A stretch of 64,000 bases of DNA from Steromphala cineraria (taxonomy: Eukaryota; Mollusca; Gastropoda; Trochida; Trochidae). A model generated the notes under the pieces. It saw only the letters and a program-made list of their open reading frames with translations. It was not told the DNA's origin and searched no databases. Shown here in pieces: positions 11,394 through 23,300 of the stretch (the stretch's first letter is position 1; each line of letters starts with the position of its first letter). Position numbers and translations under genes: made by a program. The stretch covers positions 1,580,593-1,644,592 of the forward strand of contig OU744727.1 of the NCBI GenBank assembly GCA_916613615.1, written 5' to 3'.

Positions 11394-14300
11394 CTGAAAA
11401 AGAAAGCAGAATTTGGTTATTTCAAGTTACCTGTTATCACTTAAAATTCATTAAAGTAATGGATAGATAATCTCAACATGGCTGGAGATGGATGCAAATA
11501 ATATTGATGATTTGATACGTTTTCAGTTATTGTAAAACATATTAACTCAATTTCTCAAAATTTAATCAAGAAGTAGTGATCTAATACACCTATCTAATTT
11601 ACAAATTTACCTTGTGTCAGTATATTTCATATAAACAAAAGGGATTATCTTTTTTTATTGGTGAAAATAGTTTGAGACAATGTGCTTATTCCTTCATAAT
11701 GGTAGGTAAAAAATAGTAAAGAAGAAATCTTGGTGTGTAAATACTGATGAAGCTTCAAATATATAAGAGATAGAGGATATTATTAGAGTGTCAATATTCA
11801 TGCTAAGCTTAGAACTTGATTGTCTTTATATCAGTATTTTCGGAGCAAGAGCAAAAGATATACCGATATTTAGCACGTCATTGCAAACATTGTTTGTCAT
11901 CAGCATGAAAAGTATTAAGGTTATAGTGACTTGTCGAAATAAAAGATCATACACAAAATCTTCCTCCAAGGTAAAGGAGGACCAGTGGCGGTGCAAACAG
12001 AACCTATTATCAAAGACAACTGTTACTTCAAAGCAAAAAGTGTATAACTTGACCTCACAATTTTAATCAAGGGCATATATATCAGCCCCTAATTGATGTT
12101 CCCGTAGGTAATAAAATATGATTACTCCCTCTGCTTACCCTATCGACGGGCGTCTGAGTGAGTTTGCGGAGCTGCACGGCCTGCTTGTACTGTTTGCGGT
12201 CTCGACTCGTCACCTCCCGATACCCGCTCTCTTTTGTTGGTGGGTCTCGGGGCGTGTACGGATCTGTAGTTACCTCCCCTTCCTCCTTCCACTCGTACTC
12301 GTGCCGGGACATGCGGGACGGGTTTCGGGTCGGGACGGAGGGGGAGAGGCGGCCATCATCTAGGTCAGGCGGACTAATCTGCTGAAAACAGAGATCGTTT
12401 CAAATTGGTTGAGAGGCATTTAGAAGGTTTTTTTTCTCTCTATTTAAATCTTTACTCTCTAAGGTAACCAAAAAGATAAGATTTTCAATATGTCAATTAC
12501 CGTTTTAAATATTGCAGGTAAAAACAATCATAGATAATTTTTATTTGTAAGTCAGTCAATCAGACACGCTTTGGCATGATAACTCAGTTCGGAAAAGGTT
12601 ACCCGGTAAATTGAATCATATTTTGGTACTTGTGAGGCTTAAATTTTATCTATTTCACAAATGATAATACTAGGTTCAGACTGAGCAATCTTTCAATCTA
12701 AAATCACTGTTCAAAACTGAGACATATGTTATGTTATGATGTTATTCACATAATACATATGTGTTGTTTCATTTCCGTTTAAGTTACCTACCTGCAGAAA
12801 TTTTTGTTTCTTCTTCTTTTTAGCGAGACCATACATGGATGCACCATTGTATCTTTCTGTAGCACCTGGAGTTTCCACGTTGCCTCGCCTGTAACATTAC
12901 ATTGTACAATTTAGTACATGCCTGCAACATTACATTGTACAACTTAGTACTCGCCTGTAACATTACATTGTACAACTTAGTACTCACCTGTAACATTACA
13001 TTGTACAACTTAGTACTCACCTGCAACATTACATTGTACAATTTAGTACTTGCCTGTAACATAACATTGTACAACTTAGTACTCGCCTGCAACATTACAT
13101 TGTACAACTTAGTACTCGCCTGTAACATTACATTGTACAACTTAGTACTCGCCTGCAACATTACATTGTACAACTTAGTACTCTGCTGTAACATTACATT
13201 GTACAACTTAGTACCTGCCTGTAACATTACATTGTACAACTTAGTACCTGCCTGTAACATTACATTGTACAACTTAGTACCTGCCCAACATTACATTGTA
13301 CAACTTAGTACTCGCCTGTAACATTACATTGTACAACTTAGTACTAGCCTGTAACATTACATTGTACAACTTAGTACTCGCCTGCAACATTACATTGTAC
13401 AACTTAGTACTTGCCTGCAACATTAAATTGTACAACTTAGTACTTGCCTGTAACATTACATTGTACAACTTAGTACTCGCCTGCAACATTACATTGTACA
13501 ACTTAGTACTTGCCTGCAACATTACATTGTACAACTTAGTACTTGCCTGCAACATTAAATTGTACAACTTAGTACTTGCCTGCAACATTAAATTGTACAA
13601 CTTAGTACTAGCCTGTAACATTACATTGTACAACTTAGTACTCGCCTGCAACATTACATTGTACAACTTAGTACTTGCCTGCAACATTAAATTGTACAAC
13701 TTAGTACTTGCCTGCAACATTAAATTGTACAACTTAGTACTTGCCTGCAACATTAAATTGTACAACTTAGTACTTGCCTGCAACATTAAATTGTACAACT
13801 TAGTACTAGCCTGTAACATTACATTGTACAACTTAGTACTCGCCTGCAACATTACATTGTACAACTTAGTACTCGCCTGCAACATTAAATTGTACAACTT
13901 AGTACTTGCCTGCAACATTAAATTGTACAACTTAGTACTTGCCTGCAACATTAAATTGTACAACTTAGTACTCGCCTGCAACATTACATTGTACAACTTA
14001 GTACTCGCCTGCAACATTACATTGTACAACTTAGTACTCGCCTGCAACATTACATTGTACAACTTAGTACTCGCCTGCAACATTACATTGTACAACTTAG
14101 TACTCACCTGCAACATTACATGGTACAATTTAGTACTCGCCTGTAACATTACATTGTACAACTTAGTACTCGCCTGCAACATTACATTGTACAACTTAGT
14201 ACTCGCCTGTAACATTACATTGTACAACTCAGTACTCGCCTGCAACATTACATTGTACAACTTAGTACTTGCCTGCAACATTAAATTGTACAACTTAGTA

Positions 14301-17300
14301 CTTGCCTGCAACATTAAATTGTACAACTTAGTACTTGCCTGCAACATTAAATTGTACAACTTAGTACTCGCCTGCAACATTACATTGTACAACTTAGTAC
14401 TCGCCTGCAACATTACATTGTACAACTTAGTACTCGCCTGCAACATTACATTGTACAACTTAGTACTCGCCTGCAACATTACATTGTACAACTTAGTACT
14501 CACCTGCAACATTACATGGTACAATTTAGTACTCGCCTGTAACATTACATTGTACAACTTAGTACTCGCCTGCAACATTACATTGTACAACTTAGTACTC
14601 GCCTGTAACATTACATTGTACAACTTAGTACTCGCCTGCAACATTACATTGTACAACTTAGTACTCTGCTGTAACATTACATTGTACAACTTAGTACCTG
14701 CCTGTAACATTACATTGTACAACTTAGTACCTGCCTGTAACATTACATTGTACAACTTAGTACCTGCCCAACATTACATTGTACAACTTAGTACTCGCCT
14801 GTAACATTACATTGTACAACTTAGTACTTGCCTGCAACATTACATTGTACAACTTAGTACTCGCCTGTAACATTACATTGTACAACTTAGTAATTGCCTG
14901 CAACATTACATTGTACAACTTAGTACTCGCCTGCAACATTACATTGTACAACTTAGTACTCGCCTGCAACATTACATTGTACAACATAGTACTCGCCTGC
15001 AACATTACAGTGTACAACTTAGTACTCGCCTGTAACATTACATTGTACAACATAACATTGTGTCATATACCGATAATTAAGAAGACAAGGAGTTTCCTGG
15101 ATAATCAACTTCTTCATTGTAGAAAATAGTGAGATTTCCAGTAAAGATCCTGTTACTGTTTTCAAGGCACATTTACCATTGTTCAAACCCATTATATTCA
15201 ACCAAATACCACTATGGGATATTACTCTTCATCCAAATTATTCCATAACCTGCCTCGATGGTGAATCTAATGGAGCTTTGCTGTACAGGGGTTTTGAACA
15301 TTCCTCTTCCCCAAACTTGATTAAAGGTGACACTCAGTAAGTTGCTAGGGGTCACAAGTGCCAAACGTAATAAAAAGTTCATTTGATCAAGGAGCATTGA
15401 CTGTAGCATGATAATATCCTTTTAGAGCTATTTAACGAATAGTGACAATAGGAAGGTTCAAAGTAGGAATTGTGATTGAAAAGCAGACAATATGATGCAC
15501 ATCAATCAGGCAAACCTAATTTTGAAAAATTATTGGAAACAGTCAGAAATCTTAAAAGGTGACACTCAATCTGCTTCAAACTAGTGGATTAGTGTTACTC
15601 ACCATGGAGTATACTGATTGTGAGCGGGGGACTCTGACCTCAAGTGGTAGGGCTGGTGACCTGCGTACTTTGCATACGACCTTGACTGGAGGCTCACATG
15701 CCGATTGTCCCGGCTCAGGTCACGGGAATACATGAAATCTGCAGGCAGAAACAAAAGAACAGTGAACAACAGTGTTAAAAGTTTACCATCCTTGACTCGA
15801 GAGAAGTCGTATTGTGACAATTTAGAATCAACTCCTAAATGGCATAGAGAATCTAACATAGTTTTCAGTGATAGATCTAGAGAAGGTGCATAGTATGTCT
15901 TGTAATTCTAAATAATTTAATCACATTTTATTTTGTTTTAAAAAAGAAGCGATACGCTTCTAACTACTTGTGTAATAATGTGTAATGTGTTATACGAATC
16001 CATTTCTAACATCAAACATAAGCTGTAATAGAACTTTTATCTTGATGCAAATCTGTATAGAAACAACAAAGCTAAAAATACTGTTAAACTTCAAAAACTC
16101 AACTTAGTATAAGTAGAATCAATGTATGAAACACCTTACAAATAAAATTGAAATGAAAATGCTAGGTTCATCTTTTTGGTCTAAAAAAGCTTTTTTCAAA
16201 CACTATTTGCTTTCACTAAATGGGCTATAACTAAAAGCCATAAAAATAACAGCAAAATAACAACTAAACTTTTTCAATTGTTTTCAAAACAATGAACTAT
16301 ATAACACATTAAAACAACTGTGAATACAAAATACACATTGTGTCAAATCGTAAGGCATCAAAATCACAATGTTGAAAACCTGTTAGTATGTTCGTTCATT
16401 TGAACTTGTTAGAAAATCAACAAATCAAACTAACTAACAGTGCAATGTGTAAAGAAATCAAGAAACAGGTGAATGAAAAAAACAGTTAACATTGTGCAGA
16501 GCAGCTGCTACTGTAACATCTCCATACATATACTTTTTTCGATGAGGGGATGGTGCGAGGTTGTCTTTGGTTGGCACTTGTCCATAGTTAACGGGTAAGG
16601 TAGTAAGGTAAAGGCTGAATAAGTGATGTCTATTAGGGTCCATTAAAGGTTACATGGCGGTACACTATTGTGGATATGCATTGCGATGAAACCTGAAAGC
16701 ATCGGCTGGAACTAGCAAACCATTGTTGGTACTGTACTGAAATTCAGTTTAGCATTGCTCTCAGAGATGTAGAAAAGTTCTCTACTGCAGACAAAGCTGC
16801 CCTGGCAGAAATCAAACCCCAAACCTCAGGCCTCTGTATGGAGATTATTGAACTATTAGATCATGCTAACCACTGCACTTTCCCGCCCCTATACTCTGAG
16901 AGGCACCTGCATGGAGATGTATGAACTATGACAGGGCAGGTGAGTAACTTAAAAAGCCCCTAGCGGGAATCGAACCCGGAACCTAACATTCTAAGCACAG
17001 CCCCTGTATGGAGATGTATGAACTATGAGGTGAGGGCAGGTAGGTGAGTGAAGCTGCTGCTCTGTCTATCTAGAGAGTGTGTGTGTGTGTGTACACCCGT
17101 CGGTCTGTCTGTCTGTCTGTCTACTGTACCTGGGGAGGCGCTCGGCTCGTACATCTCCAGCCCTGAATCTGATACATACACACAGACAACCTTACTTACT
17201 TACTCAGTAACCTACTTACTTACTTTGTTACTTACTATCTATTTTATGTATGCTTTTTTACCATTTTGCTGCATCAGTTTATGTGTATCCAAAAAGCTCT

Positions 17301-20300
17301 TGAAAAAAGTATTCAACTTGAATTACTGTTTAAACATATATAGTAAACAAGAGAAAAATAGAGGTATTTACATTGATACAAAAATACAGCGGCTCACCAA
17401 ATAAAAGTGGGAATTGTTTCACCCATATCACAGTTTCAACATAAACAAACCCGTAGCCGATGACCTATGACATGTAGGATTACACATATCATTCAGTAGG
17501 ATATAACACATGATAAAAATGAAGGTTTGCAAAGATATTCATAGATCATAAGATGAATTCTTGCTTCAAAGGATGATTTGAGTATTGTAGTGAGAGGAGG
17601 AAAAGTTAAATAAACAAGTTGACCAAGTCCTAGAAATGAGCTACCGTGATCTAGAGCATGCATATATATATACGAGACAGTATGAGATATGACGAGGAAC
17701 TGAGAGATGATGATGTGACACTGACCATAGTACTGGTTCCGAGAGCGCCGAGAAGTTCCATAGCCGTGGCTGTCCTTGAACTTGGTGTTGGAGGTCGAGG
17801 AAAGGTCAAGACCCTGCTGCAGCTGAATACAAAGTAGATTTTAAATGAAACAGAGTACCATACCATGGTTTGAATCGTCGTGGTACAGTTCATGATACGA
17901 TACACGATACAGTTACAGTGTATCGTGATATCGTTAAACTTTTTTGTGAATATCAAATCAAGAAATCAAGAGATAGCCTTTCTGTTAATGTTTAAGTTGG
18001 AAAACAGAGTATTAAATGACTTTTTCATAAAGAAGTTAACTTGTTTTTGTGTTTAAATGTTGGTGACTCTGATAATTCTCATAAGAAATATTAAGTTTAG
18101 ATCGGTGATTTTGTATCTCACCGTTATAATGCCGTATTTATTGTATCGTGGTATGTATGTATCGTATCGTGACCTTAGTATCGTGATATGTATCGTATCG
18201 TGAGGTCCCTAATGTAGATGTATTTGGCTAGTTTAAATGTGTTTTGGCTATTATTCTAAGAAATGCACTAGTCTCAGTGGCTAGTACTGCAATGGGACTT
18301 ATTTTTACCCCTGTATAATACAAGTCAAAGCTATCATATGAAAGCACATGGTTACTAAGACTGTGATTATATTTTCAGATTTGACAACGAACAGAACCAA
18401 AGATCATAATTAAAGAAATCCACATAAATTGCAAGTCTGAACTTTCACTTAACCCATTCTCCCCTAAAAAGCCTAAAAGCCAATTAGAAATATTATTAGA
18501 ATATTATTTATCGGGGTAAAAGGGTTAACTTTTTAAAAAGAAAACTGTAAACTACTACTAAAGATATCCATCTTGAACATTATCATCTCTGGTTTCCAGT
18601 TTCCACTTCAGTCAATTTGCATATACCCTTTGCCATACTTATAAGATTGAGTTCAGATTCACTTGTTAACGGAGCTTTGTGAAAGCTTTACCTTGGCGTC
18701 AGAGAGCTTCTCAGTGAGTGTGTGTATGGGGGGCGCACCGTCCCGAACCTTCTTCTTGCCGAGGGTGCTGTTCTTTATCCTCTGAAGCTCCTCCTGGGTT
18801 GCCTGGTCCAGGAACTGTACACACAAACACAGTACAATCATTGGTAGGGTGAACCACAACAACAACAAGAAAAGAGCCTGAACGAAAAGTAACAAAGTTT
18901 TGAGCTGTCAAATTGTCTTTATTTCATGCACTGCCGTGGTCATACATACCAGCTTTATCATTATGCAATGGATGTACTGAGGAAACTTAACTCAGTCAAT
19001 TTAAAAGACAAAAAATATGAACATGATTTGTATGAATGTTTGTATGAAAAAATAGTTCATAAGCAGCTTGTTCTTAAAAAGATATTGCCAAACATTGTTG
19101 AAGCTGACTTTGTTAACAACTTAGTTCCAATATAGGTACAGTTTGATTTAAAGAATACAAGATATTAGGTTTACTAGAAGAATCAAGAATGAGATATTTC
19201 AATGGAAGGTGCTCTCAGATAGTATGGACCAAATTTGTATTACGATATGAAAGGGTGAGGTGACATTTATATGTACATACATGTATACAGAATATTACAT
19301 GGTTACATCACATGCAGAGAATATATTGACAGAACATCTACGTGAATAAAAAAAGAAAACCCACAACCTCTATTGGTGCAATGTTGGCTAGACTGGCCGG
19401 GAATACACATATATTTACCAACTAGGATACGATTAAACAAGAACATATACACATCTCAACATCTAGTTAGAATGATAAGAATAGTGGGAAACAGTATGGT
19501 TATCAAGATCTTTTTCTGGGAAAGCAATTTTTGTACAAAGGTTCTTGATAACCTCCTTGAAAACGACACAAGAATCGGTGTTGAAACTCGCCATACCATG
19601 AATAAAGAAGTTGATGTCCATATATTTCTCTCATCAATCCCATCTTTAACATAAGCTTATTACTCTAACATGATTAAAATAGTCAGTGGCAGAATGGACA
19701 TAGGTGAAAAGCCAAGGATTTATACACAACCCTTATGCACATGAGCGAGTGGGTCACGTTAATTCAGGATATTAGTACAATGTTTTCAGATTATATCTGT
19801 TACAATGGTTCTGTTGATTATGGTGCCTAACCTAGGATATGCGTAAAGACATTATTTTGTAACTGAACAGGATTGATTATGATGCCTTACTTAGGACATT
19901 CATAGAGACTTAAAGTTGTGACTGAAAATAATGTATTTTAGTGCCTAACTTTGGATAAGCATAGATATTTAATTTGTTACTGAACAGGATCATGCTGATA
20001 CATGAGATGTGTATATGGCCCAAGGGAATCATAGGGAGCTACAGAGTTACATACAGGAGTATATACATCTACACATCTAACCCCCCACCTACTGCTATGA
20101 GTGCAGTGGCCGGTGGGCCGTGACCTGTCTCTGATGGGTTACCTGTGAAGTGCCTCGTGCTCTGCCCCGCCTCACCTTCTTCCTGTCCATGCGAGGACTA
20201 CCTCCTGTGTTGGTGCCACGCCCCCCTGCCACGCCCACTCCCCCTGGTGCCTGCAGGCTGATAGTAAAAGTATTGCTCTTGCCCCGGGGCGAGGAGGAGT

Positions 20301-23300
20301 CAAACTCTTCTTCCTCACCCATACCGAGGTCGTGACGATTCAGTTCCACAACACTCTCCTTCTTTTTAATGTATTTGGAGTCACTGTTTGTCCATTCCAT
20401 TCTATCATCATTTGATGATTGCTGAATAGCACTAGATTCACCCTTGTTTTTAGAGTTAAAATCTAACAAATTTCCGTTACGGAAATCGGAGAATGTACTG
20501 TGGTGCCTGTTGTCCACAGAAGCAGACTTCCGTGCGTCAGGCATCCTATTGCCAAACTTCAAGTCAACCTCCATCTGAGTATCCTCGGTCTTACTGTTGA
20601 GTTTGCTAGGCTTGTCAGCATTGTCACAGCTTTCCTCCTGAGACCTGATCTGACTGAGGACGACGCTGGCCTGTTTAGCGGAGTTGGCAGTGGACTGGTT
20701 GCGAGCCTGCTTGAGGAACTTGCTGTGCCCCGTGGAGGAGGTTGATCCCTGGATGAGGTAACTCTTCTCCTCCTTCTCCGCATCCTCCACATCCATCTTC
20801 TCCACATTCTCTCCCTTCTCGCTCCGCTCCTGGCCCGTGTTCGGCCGGCTTGTGTGGTAAGCGTTCTTCAGGTTCTCACTGAAACAAGCAACAGTTTCTG
20901 AAATGTCATTCTCAATGGAAATCAAGACATTCCTTTCAGCCCTAAGAAACCATTTTGAGTTGAATTGAAGTTGTGAAAGGTTAAAGGTTCTTCTTTGCCT
21001 GCTGCTAATGCTTAGGGTTAAAGAAATATTCTTAAGGACTGCATGTCATGTCACACTACTTCTCATAACTTTGTCAAAAGTCCTGCTACTAGGGACTTAC
21101 ATATTCTTTTTATCTCCTGAAATACTGAAATTTTCCTTTTGAATAATTCAGCATGTAGAAGATAAACAAGAATTTTCTAAAACCAGAATTCAGTCTCTGA
21201 ATAGGATTGGGGAGTCTCTTATTGTTTTCTTTCTCCTTAAGAATGACCTGGGCTTGTTTCAAAAAGCTTTGAAAGTAATGGCCTTAACTGTAAACTGATC
21301 ACTGTACAAGTTCAGCTTCATCTTGTACCACAATGAAATGTACGAACCTGTCTTCAATGTAGTCAGTTTTACGCTTCTTGTTAGAGGTATGTGAGTTGAC
21401 CTGCTTGACGGGGACCCTGTTGTTGCGATGTAGCAGCTGCTCTGTAGCGAAGGCATCGTGAGACAAACATTCCTCCACGGACACTCGGTCTAGAGGCTCC
21501 AGCTGCAGGGTTTTCTGTCACACAGAGAGATGATGGCATTGTCATAATTTCATAAGGGAAAAACATTTAGCAATGAAAACACAGGGATGGTGTCATTGTT
21601 ATAATTTCATTAGGGAAAAACAATTAGCAATGAAAACACAGGGATGATGTCATTATAATAATTTCATTAGAGAAAAACATTTAACAGGGATGGTGTCATT
21701 ATAATTATTTCATTCGGAATAAAACATTTAGCAATGAAAAGACAGGGATGGTGTCATTATAATAATTTCATTAGATAAAAACATTTAGCAATGAAAACAC
21801 ATGGATGGTGTCATTATAATAATTTCATTAGAGAAAAACATTTAGCAATGAAAACACAGGGATGGTGTCATTATAATAATTATTAGGGAAAAACATTTAG
21901 CAATGAAAACACATGGATGGTGTCATTATAATAATTTCATTAGAGAAAAACATTTAGCAATGAAAAAACATGGATGATGTCATTATAATAATTTCATTAG
22001 GGAAAAACATTTATCAATGAAAACACATGGATGATGTCATTATAATAATTTCATTAGGGGAAAGCACTGGGTTGATGTCACTATAATAATTTCATTAGGG
22101 AAAAACAATTAGCAATGAAAACACAGGGATGATGTCATTATAATAATTTCATTTGGAATAAAACATTTAGCAATGAAAAAACAGGGATGATGTCATTATA
22201 ATAATTATTAGGGAAAAACATTTAGCAATGAAAACACAGGGATGATGTCATTATAATAATTTCATTAGAGAAAAACATTTATCAATGAAAACACATGGAT
22301 GATGTCATTATAATAATTTCATTAGGGGAAAGCACTGGGTTGATGTCACTATAATAATTTTATTAGGGAAAAACATTTAGCAATGAAAACACAGGGATGG
22401 TGTCATTTACATATTTTCACTTAGTGAAATCACATGCCACTCTGGTCAGTGAAATCAAAGTTCATTTGAAGTCATTAAACAGTTGAATGATGTGATAAAC
22501 ATGACGATAAGTGAAGTGATCTGGCTACTTCGTTCATTAAATCACCATGATTTTCAACGTTTCTCGCGAAATAAAGCAAATTAAACATTTGACTTTTCTT
22601 GAAGAATTCCATGTCGGTTTCATCTCATAAAGAAAATGATTGTGTTTTCCTGAGAATAATTGAGAATAGTAACTGATAAAAGCATTATCAATATGGAAAA
22701 AAATTATCATTATAATTGTTTGAAGTAAATAAAAATGTCTCATTGGCAGTAGATAGACAGATGTAGTAGTGACATACCTTCATGAAGTCTATAAGAATAC
22801 TGTTGAGGATGCCCTGATAACGTTTAGCCAGCGTCTGAGGGTTTGTAACTGCTGGGAACTGAAACAGATTCAAAAGAAGGATAATGTAGAGCTATTCAAA
22901 TCAGACACACAAATGTGGATAATAAGAACCCATTGTTAGTATGGTATCAATATTTGAAGTATAGCTTAGCTTAGATAATGACGTTTGGTATAATGCTAGA
23001 TGTTAATAGTAGAATCATGAAACAAAAGACCACTTAATTACAGGCTTAAGAGCTGCACAGATTTCTCTTGACAAAAACTTTTAGTCATGAGTGAGTGATT
23101 GACAGTTTTACACTGCTAGAGCAATATTTCAGTCATTAATGGCAATTTTTTACTCATGTATGGCCAGTTATAATATAGTTAATTTTCTTACTTCTACCAA
23201 ACGGAAAACAAGTGTTTGCTTTGACCCACATTTAATTGAGATCATCAGCTCCTGTTGGCACTCTAAAAAGAAGAACATCAACTTCTGTGTAGACATGCTT

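Noticed and set aside
13274..14755. 493-codon minus-strand open frame ([11 protein letters not shown] repeats)
   Set aside because: It is the 33-bp array read in a frame without stops; the other strand is open too (13296-14804). The real exon 15 uses a different frame, and the unit is intronic by splice logic.
12889..15053. CRISPR-like appearance of the 33-bp array
   Set aside because: Units are contiguous with no variable spacers and the context is a eukaryotic intron; it is a minisatellite.
16963..16983. tRNA gene on the minus strand
   Set aside because: A good B box but no complete cloverleaf or acceptor stem; it fits a tRNA-derived SINE fragment.
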